The notes beneath the pieces were generated by a model. It saw nothing but the letters and a program-made list of their open reading frames with translations. It searched no databases and was not told the origin of the DNA. Made by a program: the position numbers and the translations under genes. This document shows, one piece after another, positions 1-7,084 of a stretch of 9,777 nucleotides of DNA. Numbering within the stretch: the first letter of the stretch is position 1; the number at the start of each line of letters is the position of its first letter. Origin of the DNA: Spirochaeta sp. (lineage in GTDB: Bacteria; Spirochaetota; Spirochaetia; Spirochaetales_E; Spirochaetaceae_B); assembly GCA_030590585.1 (NCBI GenBank), contig JAUUYD010000050.1, forward strand, positions 1 through 9,777, read 5' to 3'.

Positions 1-1
1 A

Positions 2-988
2 AAGCTCGGAATCAAGCCTGATTATGCCCTTTCTTATTACGAAGATCTCACCTATCGAATTTCGGCAAACGAAATCCGTACCGTAATGGGAAGCGATTGT
101 GTTGTGGTCGGCGGTACTGTCGCCGATGGTTTTGAACCGAAACATATTCGGGATGATATCACCCTCAACGAATTCGGCATGGAGATGAAACCCACCCCTC
201 TGTATATGGAAGTGGTAAAATGTCCGCTGGTTTCCGCATCATCAGTTGAAGACATCGAGGCCTATCAGTTCCCGGATCCCGCGGCACCGGGACGATTCAC
301 CGCGGCCGATCGTGATATCGCCAGATTCAAGGACAGTCATTACATCATCGGAGATGTGGAACTCAGCCATTTTGAACTGGCCTGGCACCTTACCGGACTC
401 TCAGAGTACATGATGGCTCTGGCTCTGGAAGAACCCTGGGTGGAAACTCTCAATGATAAAGTTGAAGCCTGGACCAGCTCCCTGGCCCATTCCCTGGCTT
501 CAAGGGGCGTCGACGCCATCTGGTTCGGCGAAGACCTTGGCACCCAGACCTCTACATTGATTTCCCCGGATATGTGGCGTGAGCGCTTCAAACCCCGGCA
601 TGCCAGGGTTATTAAATCCCTGAAAGAAAAATATCCTGAGCTGTTGATTATAATGCATTCCGATGGTGCCGTAGCTCCCCTTGTGGACGATTTCATTGAA
701 ATAGGTGTTGATGTCTATAATCCGGTTCAACCCAACGTTTCCGGGTCGGATCCGCAGGAACTGCAGGATAAGTACGGAGAAAGAATTCGCTTTTTCGGCG
801 GTATCGACCAACAGGAACTTATGCCTTCAGGTAATACCGGGACCTTGAAAGCTGAAATTGAGAGGCGAGCAGGGATAATGGGTAGCAATGGAAACTACCT
901 GATGGCTCCGGCCCATATCATTCAGGCTGACGTGGCTCCCGAAACTGTAGAAGCCATGATTGAAGCTGTGAAGGCCCTCAATGGATAA
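2..988 (+). CDS. URO-D-fold (uroporphyrinogen decarboxylase / MtaA-like) protein, 5' truncated by window edge
   Basis: The frame is open from base 2, so the gene starts outside the window; 328 codons are visible and only a few dozen N-terminal residues should be missing for a family of roughly 340-400. Family hallmarks are MHSDG (HSDG at nt 656-667), then GVDVYNPVQPN, FFGGIDQQ (about nt 792-815) and the C-terminal YLMAPAHIIQADVAPETVEAM, typical of the large set of URO-D-like proteins annotated as corrinoid-related methyltransferases rather than of true HemE. The zinc-binding methyltransferases of this superfamily use a His-x-Cys pattern; here the position after HS is Asp and no Cys follows, so Zn-dependent methyl transfer is not supported by the visible residues. 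No corrinoid protein gene is in view. The stop overlaps the next start by 8 bp, implying translational coupling to the desaturase. Substrate unknown; a catabolic or methyl-transfer role is inference. The first ATG in frame (86) is internal, not the start. Confidence 0.88.
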   Translation, partial: KLGIKPDYALSYYEDLTYRISANEIRTVMGSDCVVVGGTVADGFEPKHIRDDITLNEFGMEMKPTPLYMEVVKCPLVSASSVEDIEAYQFPDPAAPGRFTAADRDIARFKDSHYIIGDVELSHFELAWHLTGLSEYMMALALEEPWVETLNDKVEAWTSSLAHSLASRGVDAIWFGEDLGTQTSTLISPDMWRERFKPRHARVIKSLKEKYPELLIIMHSDGAVAPLVDDFIEIGVDVYNPVQPNVSGSDPQELQDKYGERIRFFGGIDQQELMPSGNTGTLKAEIERRAGIMGSNGNYLMAPAHIIQADVAPETVEAMIEAVKALNG

Positions 989-2000
989 ACAACAAAGAAT
1001 TTCATGGTATAAAACAAAGCTGGACAGGGAAAAGTTGAGAGAGCTCACCAAGAGAAGTAACCTCCGCGGATTACTGCACATCCTGCCGCATCTTATCATT
1101 GTCATCGCTACAGGATATTTCACCGTTTACTCATTCAGCAATCTGTCCTGGCCGATTACCGTGGCTGCCCTGTTTCTTCATGGGACCATATTCAATTTCC
1201 TTGGGATGTTCACCGGAATCCATGAGTTGTCGCATAAAACAGCCTTCCGGTCAAAGAGACTCAATGAGTTCGTTTACTACATCCTGGGTGTTATTACCTG
1301 GAACAACGTTCATAAATTCCGTGCCAGCCATAAGGCCCACCACCAGGTGACGGTTTTTTCAGGCAGGGATCTTGAAGTGATTCTTCCAGAGAAGTTCCGC
1401 CCCATCGACTGGTTTTTAATGTTCACCATAAATCCCATTTCAGGGGCCGGCGGGGTACCCGGTGTTTTATCCATGATCTGGGAGACCGTACGTTACGCAT
1501 TTGGAAGCTTCAACAGGGAATGGGAAAAAATGCTCTTTCCCGAATCAGCTGTTAAAGCACGCCGGGAAATCTTCAATTTCTCACGGCTGACCCTCATTTT
1601 TCATATTATCACAGCGGCATGGTTTATCATTTCGGGAAACTGGATACTTGTTCTGGTAATTAACATAGGCAGTTACATTGCCCCATGGCTTGCCATTCTC
1701 AGCGCGTTGCCTCAGCATATCGGGTTATGTGGAGATGTTCCTGACTGGCGGAAGAATTGCCGGACAATGATACTCAATCCCGTTGTTCAATTTTTCTATT
1801 GGAATATGAATTACCATATTGAGCATCATATGTTTGCCAGTGTCCCGTTCTACAAACTGAAAGCCCTTCACGAGGAGATAAAGGATGATTGCCCTGAGCC
1901 GTCAAAGGGGTTAATACGAACCTGGCGCAATCTTTTACCAATAATAAGGAAGCAGCGCATCGATCCCGATTTCTGTATCAAACCTGAATTGCCCCGATAG
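981..2000 (+). CDS. Fatty acid desaturase-family membrane di-iron enzyme
   Basis: The 339-residue protein has the three histidine boxes of the membrane desaturase/hydroxylase family: HELSH (81-85), HKAHH (117-121, preceded by His111) and HIEHH (279-283), plus the conserved PQHIGLCGD (His246). These His residues are expected to hold two irons for O2-dependent desaturation or hydroxylation. Hydrophobic segments lie at about 31-51, 58-80, 143-165, 203-217 and 221-242, so it should sit in the cytoplasmic membrane with the His boxes facing the cytosol. The ATG lies inside the last codons of the URO-D-like gene (8-bp overlap), with AAGG about 7 nt upstream, so the pair is very likely co-transcribed and coupled. 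No ferredoxin or reductase gene is adjacent. The substrate need not be a fatty acyl chain: the superfamily also includes hydroxylases and carotenoid enzymes. Family assignment is firm, substrate unknown. Confidence 0.93.
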   Translation: MDKQQRISWYKTKLDREKLRELTKRSNLRGLLHILPHLIIVIATGYFTVYSFSNLSWPITVAALFLHGTIFNFLGMFTGIHELSHKTAFRSKRLNEFVYYILGVITWNNVHKFRASHKAHHQVTVFSGRDLEVILPEKFRPIDWFLMFTINPISGAGGVPGVLSMIWETVRYAFGSFNREWEKMLFPESAVKARREIFNFSRLTLIFHIITAAWFIISGNWILVLVINIGSYIAPWLAILSALPQHIGLCGDVPDWRKNCRTMILNPVVQFFYWNMNYHIEHHMFASVPFYKLKALHEEIKDDCPEPSKGLIRTWRNLLPIIRKQRIDPDFCIKPELPR

Positions 2001-2013
2001 AACCTATAAACGA

Positions 2014-2048
2014 AGAACCCCATATCACAATCTGTGTTATGGGATTCT
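2014..2048. terminator. Hairpin between convergent genes, probable bidirectional terminator
   Basis: Pairing gives AGAA / CCCATA / CACA against TGTG / TATGGG / TTCT, 14 base pairs with one C-A and one T-T mismatch and a 3-nt loop (2030-2032). It sits 13 bp after the desaturase stop and 18 bp from the end of the convergent dehydrogenase. No long T-run follows on either strand (only TTCGTTT on the - strand), so termination may be weak or Rho-assisted; the position supports the call. Confidence 0.55.
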
Positions 2049-2066
2049 GCCGGCTCCAGTCCCCGC

Positions 2067-3170
2067 TTACTCCCAGTCAATAATCACCTTCAAGCTGTCC
2101 GGGTCCGAGGCCCTCTGGATTGCCTGCAGCATCTGTGAGGGCCCGAATCTCTCGTTATCCATTGTCATCAGGCCTAAAAGCGGCAGTTTCTTTGTATTGA
2201 TCAGCTCATGGGCCAGGCCAATGCCGTGCATCACCGATCCGTGAGTTGCCTGGTAGCACTGAAGCTTGTAATGGACATCATTATTCAGATCCACTTCGTG
2301 GAAAATTTTCGGTTTACCGTCGGCCCCTTTTACCCCGGCATGCGCATCAAGAACGGTCCCGTATCCCATAAGGTCTACGGCAAGTCTGTAGGCCGCTTCA
2401 GCCGAAGCGTTCACCATGATAAAGTGAGGCTCGTTAAAGGGAATACATTCGGCCAGTATCTTTTCCCGAACATCATCGGTCCATGGAAGACCCACAACCT
2501 TATCATCTCCAAAATCCCGGATAACTCGATCCAGACGTTCAGCTCCCCGATTGATAACAATGACTTTGCGCGCAGCCATGGCAAGAGCACTCTGCAGGGC
2601 ATATGTGCTTTGCGACCCGGCACCAATGAGAACGACGATACGCCCATCGATACAGTTATTTACCCGGGTCATACCTTCAAGGTTGCATGCCAGGGGTTCC
2701 AGGTGGCAGGCCTCATCCGGGGTTACAGCAGAATCAAATTTCACTATCGGACCCAGGTCAACAAACCAGTCAGGCAGTATCGCATATTCCCTGGCAAATC
2801 CGGGAAACTCATGACCGGTGGCTTGAGTGTTCGGGCAGCTTGTCCAATCCCCGGTACCCTTATCTCCGCAATAGATACATGATCGGTCTCCACAGGGAAT
2901 ATCACAGCCCAGGCCCACAAGGTCACCAACCTGGAATCTCGTTACACCTTCCCCCACCGCTTCAACCCGGCAGCTGGCCTCATGGAGGATAATCGCCGGC
3001 CACTGCTTAATCCTGGGCAAGCCCTGTTTGTAGATAACGACATCAGACTGGCAGACTGAGGTACGGAGTGTTTTTAAAAGTATTTCACCGGGACCGGGAT
3101 TACCGATCGATTCTACGACCGCTGTGAAAGTGCCGTTGGGCTTATCAAGATAATAAACTGTATTCTTCAT
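2067..3170 (-). CDS. Zinc-type alcohol dehydrogenase, MDR superfamily (sorbitol/threonine dehydrogenase-like)
   Basis: The protein is 367 residues from ATG 3170, the preferred start; an in-frame TTG at 3176 would add two residues. Numbering from the TTG form: catalytic-zinc ligands Cys42, His65-Glu66 and Glu160 (HLEPLAC) are present; a structural-zinc lobe has Cys95, 100, 103 and 114; the Rossmann segment starts VVLIGAG at 181-187. Oddities: the usual GHE is LHE; the structural-zinc cysteines are spaced C-x4-C-x2-C-x10-C instead of the usual C-x2-C-x2-C-x7-C; the Rossmann motif is GAGSQS, lacking the third Gly; and the residues after strand 2 are Asn-Arg rather than Asp, hinting at NADP(H). 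It is expected to oxidise or reduce a polyol, amino-alcohol or similar substrate in the cytosol, but the substrate cannot be told. It converges on the URO-D/desaturase pair and has its own promoter, so a shared pathway is only possible. No Shine-Dalgarno sequence precedes either start. Confidence 0.88.
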   Translation of the reverse strand: MKNTVYYLDKPNGTFTAVVESIGNPGPGEILLKTLRTSVCQSDVVIYKQGLPRIKQWPAIILHEASCRVEAVGEGVTRFQVGDLVGLGCDIPCGDRSCIYCGDKGTGDWTSCPNTQATGHEFPGFAREYAILPDWFVDLGPIVKFDSAVTPDEACHLEPLACNLEGMTRVNNCIDGRIVVLIGAGSQSTYALQSALAMAARKVIVINRGAERLDRVIRDFGDDKVVGLPWTDDVREKILAECIPFNEPHFIMVNASAEAAYRLAVDLMGYGTVLDAHAGVKGADGKPKIFHEVDLNNDVHYKLQCYQATHGSVMHGIGLAHELINTKKLPLLGLMTMDNERFGPSQMLQAIQRASDPDSLKVIIDWE

Positions 3171-3179
3171 TTCCAATCA

Positions 3180-3208
3180 TTATTAACGTTTCGACCATGT
3201 CTTGGCAA
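3180..3208 (-). promoter_or_regulatory. Candidate sigma70-type promoter of the dehydrogenase, leaderless
   Basis: On the - strand, TTGCCA (3208-3203) and TAATAA (3185-3180) are separated by exactly 17 bp. The predicted start of transcription falls at about 3173, only about 3 nt from the ATG at 3170, which agrees with the absence of a Shine-Dalgarno sequence. Inference from consensus match only. Confidence 0.45.
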
Positions 3209-3257
3209 GCATATCAGATCATATTTGATTGATTTTGACCGGATAATGTTCTCATAC

Positions 3258-3965
3258 TCAAAAAGTGACAAATCGGGCTGGAAGATACTTGGAATCACCT
3301 TTCAGGCGGATATTGGCCACTAGAATAAATCCAGGAGTATAGAGGATAGTTCCAAAGGGATCTTCCAGTCCGAGATAAGGTGTCATTGTCAGAGAATGAG
3401 TTGAATCAAAAATATAAACCAGACCTGCAATCATTCGAATGAACTGAACACCATTGTAATATTCCGACCATCTGTAAAGTACTCCTATTCCGGAACTGAA
3501 CAGAAATCTCTTATTCAGCACCTGATTGTAGAATAGAGCATAACGCAGCCCGTGTTTGACAGCCCCTGTACTTTCGATATCTATTTGCCATTTCACTTGA
3601 TTGATGAACTGTTTAATAAAGATTTTCTTTCCCCATGAATACTTATACAAAATACCGATCCCGGGACGAAATTCAAATCTATCCGGATACATTGACATCC
3701 GGAAATCCGGAACGATTTCCCAATTTTGAGTTGGCATATATGGAGCAGTAAACTCTAAAAAATGATAGTTCAAAGCTCTCAGATTATCTTCCAGGCGAAT
3801 CTGATACTCACCGGTAAACCTCCAATAGTTATAGGCTTTTGAAAGCCTGATGCCGCTGAAAATCTGACCTTCAACATTGCCTGCAAACAATGAATGAGAC
3901 ATGTTAAAAAGGACCAGAAAGGATATAGCAGCTCCTATAAAATACCTTCTATTCCAATCTGTCAT
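3258..3965 (-). CDS. Exported outer-membrane beta-barrel protein, DUF2490-like (tentative)
   Basis: The 235-residue protein has a clear Sec signal peptide (RR at 6-7, hydrophobic 9-21, cleavage near Ala28/Gly29). The mature part alternates polar and hydrophobic/aromatic residues in short segments (YWRFTGEYQIRL, NYHFLEFTA, EIVPDFRMSM, FEFRPGIGILYKYSW, GLRYALFYNQVL, LFSSGIGVLYRW, LTMTPYLGL, GFILVANIRL), as expected for 8-12 beta strands, and it ends in Phe, the usual C-terminal signal for outer-membrane beta-barrel assembly. The pattern 'WRFTGEYQIRLEDNLR ... RPGIGILYKY' resembles DUF2490 proteins, but this is from memory of the family and uncertain. Start: ATG 3965 with GGAG at 3976-3973, 7 nt upstream. 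It is transcribed divergently from the gene at 4064. No enzymatic motif is seen; function unknown, possibly a small pore or structural envelope protein. Confidence 0.75.
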   Translation of the reverse strand: MTDWNRRYFIGAAISFLVLFNMSHSLFAGNVEGQIFSGIRLSKAYNYWRFTGEYQIRLEDNLRALNYHFLEFTAPYMPTQNWEIVPDFRMSMYPDRFEFRPGIGILYKYSWGKKIFIKQFINQVKWQIDIESTGAVKHGLRYALFYNQVLNKRFLFSSGIGVLYRWSEYYNGVQFIRMIAGLVYIFDSTHSLTMTPYLGLEDPFGTILYTPGFILVANIRLKGDSKYLPARFVTF

Positions 3966-3998
3966 CTATCCACTCCATTTCATATAGTAACCGGCTGA

Positions 3999-4029
3999 AA
4001 TTGGATTTCTTTCCAATTCATTATATTAT
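3999..4029 (+). promoter_or_regulatory. Candidate promoter with overlapping inverted repeat in the divergent intergenic region
   Basis: TTGGAT (4001-4006) and TATTAT (4024-4029) are 17 bp apart and point to the gene at 4064. The -35 box lies in a perfect 7-bp inverted repeat, AATTGGA (3999-4005) and TCCAATT (4012-4018), with a 6-bp centre. An operator covering the -35 box of this promoter is plausible; the partner start codon at 3965 is only 34 bp from the repeat, so both divergent genes could be affected. No regulator gene is next to it. Confidence 0.4.
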
Positions 4030-4051
4030 TGTACTACATGCGAGAAATCTT

Positions 4052-4056
4052 AAGGA
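4052..4056 (+). promoter_or_regulatory. Ribosome binding site that fixes the start at 4064
   Basis: AAGGA ends 7 nt before ATG 4064. An in-frame TTG at 4001 would put 21 residues before the signal peptide and has no ribosome binding site, so 4064 is chosen. Confidence 0.75.
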
Positions 4057-4063
4057 TAAAACA

Positions 4064-4717
4064 ATGAAAAAACCAGGATTACTTATATTCCTGCTGGCCT
4101 GTTCAGCAATCCGATTATCGGCATTGGACGGCTATCTGGATATTACAAATAATACAGGATTCCCAATCTATTATGTTTTCATCAGCCCTCATGATGCTGA
4201 CTCCTGGGGAGAAGAGATGCTGGGGAAAAATGTTGTTATCGACAATGGTGAAAACCATAGAATCGAATTAAGCAATGAGCAGTCATCTGTTTGTGATATC
4301 AGAATTGAGGATGCTGACGGTGATTCCTACACGATGGAAGCTGTGAATCTTGCAATCATCGGAAGTGTTTCATTCACCCCTGATAATATGAATCAGGAAG
4401 AAAATGATCTCCTTGGAGAGGTTACAATCACAGGTTCAGGAGGGCCGGTTAACGGGATCTATCATCTCTATAACAATAGTACCAGGGATATCCTCTACAT
4501 TTACATCAGAAAGGGTTCAAGTGAATGGGGACCGGATCTGCTTGGTGAAAACGATATATTTACAAATAACGGCCTGTTCAAGATAATCATCAAAGATCTT
4601 TCTGAAAATATCATTGATTTGAAATTTGAAGACAAAAGGGGACACAGCTACACCTATCCGGGCATTGATCTTGAACATATTAAGGAACTGGTTATAGAGA
4701 AAGAAGACAGGGATTAG
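4064..4717 (+). CDS. Secreted protein of unknown function with two tandem copies of one domain
   Basis: The 217-residue protein opens with MKK, a hydrophobic stretch (5-14) and a likely cleavage after LSA (20). An LLAC at 10-13 is a poor lipobox and makes a lipoprotein possible but less likely. The rest is two related copies, about 22-103 and 130-212. Shared landmarks are YLDITNNTGFPIYYVFIS against YHLYNNSTRDILYIYIR, SWGEEMLG against EWGPDLLG, VVIDNGENHRIEL against DIFTNNGLFKIII, CDIRIEDADGDSYT against IDLKFEDKRGHSYT, and a closing NL / DL segment. A beta-sandwich rich in Asp/Asn turns is the expected fold. Proteins with the S/E-W-G-x-x-x-L-G then N-G pattern occur as exported hypotheticals in several phyla, but no function is known to me. 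It is probably periplasmic or extracellular. Its end is only 15 bp from the convergent transporter gene, with no terminator seen between them. Confidence 0.8.
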   Translation: MKKPGLLIFLLACSAIRLSALDGYLDITNNTGFPIYYVFISPHDADSWGEEMLGKNVVIDNGENHRIELSNEQSSVCDIRIEDADGDSYTMEAVNLAIIGSVSFTPDNMNQEENDLLGEVTITGSGGPVNGIYHLYNNSTRDILYIYIRKGSSEWGPDLLGENDIFTNNGLFKIIIKDLSENIIDLKFEDKRGHSYTYPGIDLEHIKELVIEKEDRD

Positions 4718-4732
4718 CCGCTGCAACTTCTT

Positions 4733-5674
4733 TTATATCCCCATCAGCAGTACAGCCACAGCAAAGGCTGGAATCGAAACAACGGTGCTCAAAGATAAAA
4801 TTCCCGACACCATTCCCAACTCTTCCTCTTTTGCCGCCAGAGTAACGACAAAGGGCGGCGGCAGAAGAAGCATCGTCATAAAGGCCATGGACGTCAGGTT
4901 ATTCTTTACCGGAAGAAAACGCATCAGAAGTAAAGCAAGTCCTAATAGTACCAGCTTGCGAATCAATACAAACACCAGAGCCTTCCCGATAAGATTACGG
5001 CTGAAACTCAGTTCATACCCTATGGCAATGGCAATGACCGGAACTGTCAGCTTACCGAGAATTTCCAGAAAGCCGGAAACAGGAGCAAAGGGCGCTGGTG
5101 ATATATGAAGGGCCCGGCCGATACTCCCCAGTATAAGGCCTGAGAAAATGGCCCATACAACAGGGCTTTGAACAACATTCATTAACGCCGCCCGGACGGG
5201 ATTGTTATCTGCCCCGGTACCGGTTCCGGTCCCCCGACGGGCCAGGAGCATAGGCATGAGAACGATAAAAACAAAGAGAACCTGTCCGAGGTCAACAGAA
5301 GCAAAAACAGGCAGTGCGCTGTCACCGAACACCGACAAAAAGAGGGCGTAACCGAGCATCCCCGCTTCAAAACCGCTCACCATATAGCCGCGGATATCGC
5401 CCTTCCGGCCAATAAGGCGCATTAAAAGCTGAGCAGCGATAAGAAGAATCCCACTGAGTACAAACATCATCAAAGCCAACAGCAGCTCATCCCGCCCGGG
5501 GACCAGGCTCAAAAAGGCCCGGAACAACAGAGCCGGGAGTGTGATATTCGCCACAAGCTTCTTCATCTGTGAAGCGGTTTGAGTAGATAAGAATCCGGTA
5601 CGGCGGAAAATGTATCCAAGGATAAATAGAAGAAAAACGGGGAAGACTTTAGTGATTATCTCGTAGCTGTTCAT
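4733..5674 (-). CDS. AEC-family (auxin efflux carrier-like) membrane transporter
   Basis: The 313-residue, very hydrophobic protein has about ten transmembrane segments arranged as two similar halves. The first half carries the family signature ANITLPALLFRAF (42-54) after a first helix (VFPVFLLFILGYIFRRTGFL, 10-29). The second repeats it as EILGKLTVPVIAIAIGYEL (204-222) and ends with a helix rich in Pro (LLLPPPFVVTLA, 269-280). A short linker, RRGTGTGTGADNN (146-158), joins the halves. Bacterial AEC members move carboxylates such as malonate or malate, or remain uncharacterised; they are secondary carriers in the cytoplasmic membrane. The gene begins 21 bp after the kinase stop on the same strand, so it is most likely the last gene of the regulator-kinase operon and a candidate target or partner of that system. 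No clear Shine-Dalgarno sequence precedes ATG 5674. Substrate unknown. Confidence 0.9.
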   Translation of the reverse strand: MNSYEIITKVFPVFLLFILGYIFRRTGFLSTQTASQMKKLVANITLPALLFRAFLSLVPGRDELLLALMMFVLSGILLIAAQLLMRLIGRKGDIRGYMVSGFEAGMLGYALFLSVFGDSALPVFASVDLGQVLFVFIVLMPMLLARRGTGTGTGADNNPVRAALMNVVQSPVVWAIFSGLILGSIGRALHISPAPFAPVSGFLEILGKLTVPVIAIAIGYELSFSRNLIGKALVFVLIRKLVLLGLALLLMRFLPVKNNLTSMAFMTMLLLPPPFVVTLAAKEEELGMVSGILSLSTVVSIPAFAVAVLLMGI

Positions 5675-5695
5675 AAGATGAGATAATAGCCCGGG

Positions 5696-7084
5696 TTAAG
5701 TATCAGATGGAAGCATTACGCTGAATTGAGCCCCGCCTAATTCATCGGAAACACCGGCCTGAATACGGCCTCCGTGAGCCCGAACTATCTCTCTACAGAT
5801 GGCAAGACCCAACCCGGAACCTCCGGAGGATCGGTTTCTGGAGGCATCTACACGGTAGTAGCGCTCGAAAACCTTCTCCCTGCCCTCTTCGGGAATCCCG
5901 GGTCCATCATCTTCCACCCTCAATTCTATCCATCCGGGCTTCCCTGCTGCCGGATTGGCGCTGATAAGGATTCGGGATTCAGCATAACGAAGGGCATTGG
6001 ATAGCAGGTTGCTCAGCAGACGCTGCAGTTTCCCCCAATCTCCGCTTACCATCGGTAGAGGGGGTGATTCGATTTCCACATCGATTTTCCCCCGGCGGAT
6101 AACGGGTGTTGCCGACTCAACAACTTCACGGAAAAGTTCAGGCAGGCTCAAGTTTTCCCGGGAAAGTTCCAAGCCTGAAGATTCAAGGTTGGCCAGGGTT
6201 TTCAATTCATCAACCAGACTGATCAGGCGGTCCGATTCTTCCGCCAGGGCGTTAAGACCATCCTTATCCATCGGATAGATACCCTCTTCCATCATTTCGA
6301 TACGGGTACGAATCAGGCTTACAGGTGTGCGCAGCTCATGAGCCGAATCGGCGATAAGACGGCGGCGCTGGTTATCAGCGGACTCTAAGGATTTGGTCAT
6401 GGAGTTGAATCCCCTGGAGAGTTCACCCAGCTCATCACTTCGCTTATCCGGGACCCGTACCTTCAAGTCCCCTCCCTCTACCTTGCGGGCTGCCGTATTC
6501 AGGATTTTCACCGGACCGACAATGTGCCTGGTAAGAAGTAGTCCGAGGAGCATTGCGAAAACGAAAATAACCCCGGTAACAAGCCATGTCATCAAACTTG
6601 CAGTACGCAGAAATGACACATTTGCAGGACGGTGCGAATCCGGAATCATTCTCCCGACATAGAGGTAGCCGACTTCATCATTGCCGTTTTTGACAGTTAT
6701 ACGCTCCAGGTTCTTATCGTCCAGCCGGTCCTGCCCATATCCAAAGGTATCCAGCAGTACAGTCCCGGCAAGATCTGTCACCAATATGCGATCGGGTTCC
6801 ATATGCTCCATGGGAATCCCTCTCTCCATACGATGACCCATCATCACACTCATCAGGGAAATTGACGGAGGGAGCGGCGGAGCCGTTTCAGAAATTCCGG
6901 CCTCAGCTGTCCACTCACCGAAAGCCAGGGATAGAGATTCCGCCCTGGCCAGATCCTGCTGGTAGGCGAATTTATTGTATCTGGCTCTGGTGAGCCTGGT
7001 TCCCGTACCTACTGCAGCCCCAAGGGCCAAAAGGACAATGAGAGCGAAAGATCCGAGAATCTTGAACCCCAGGGAAGATTTCAT
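5696..7084 (-). CDS. Sensor histidine kinase, BaeS-like, with Met/His-rich sensor loop
   Basis: The 462-residue protein has TM1 (about 8-27), an extracytoplasmic sensor of about 130 residues, TM2 (about 164-186), HAMP (about 186-238), the phosphoacceptor H-box ADSAHELRTP (His249), N-box LSNLLSNALRYAE (357-369), G1 DDGPGIP (392-398), F-box VFERYYR (405-411) and G2 GGSGLGLA (421-428); all catalytic elements look intact. The sensor has a cluster at 78-95 with Met 78, 81, 82, 86, 92, 95 and His 84 and 94, a composition seen in proteins that bind Cu(I)/Ag(I) or other soft metals. It autophosphorylates and should pass phosphate to the regulator whose stop overlaps this start by 4 bp (ATGA). BaeS-type kinases sense envelope stress and metals in other bacteria; the actual signal here is inference. 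Confidence 0.95.
   Translation of the reverse strand: MKSSLGFKILGSFALIVLLALGAAVGTGTRLTRARYNKFAYQQDLARAESLSLAFGEWTAEAGISETAPPLPPSISLMSVMMGHRMERGIPMEHMEPDRILVTDLAGTVLLDTFGYGQDRLDDKNLERITVKNGNDEVGYLYVGRMIPDSHRPANVSFLRTASLMTWLVTGVIFVFAMLLGLLLTRHIVGPVKILNTAARKVEGGDLKVRVPDKRSDELGELSRGFNSMTKSLESADNQRRRLIADSAHELRTPVSLIRTRIEMMEEGIYPMDKDGLNALAEESDRLISLVDELKTLANLESSGLELSRENLSLPELFREVVESATPVIRRGKIDVEIESPPLPMVSGDWGKLQRLLSNLLSNALRYAESRILISANPAAGKPGWIELRVEDDGPGIPEEGREKVFERYYRVDASRNRSSGGSGLGLAICREIVRAHGGRIQAGVSDELGGAQFSVMLPSDT

Noticed and set aside
2208..2882. A 224-codon frame on the + strand
   Set aside because: It is antisense to the well-supported dehydrogenase gene and has no family features or ribosome binding site.
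4718..4732. A terminator between the convergent genes ending at 4717 and 4733
   Set aside because: The 15 bp hold no stem with a T-run; only incidental short matches were seen.
5212..5236. Short GTACCGGT-like repeat encoding TGTGTG in the transporter linker
   Set aside because: It is a brief low-complexity linker between the two halves of the carrier; nothing suggests a regulatory or phase-variable tract.
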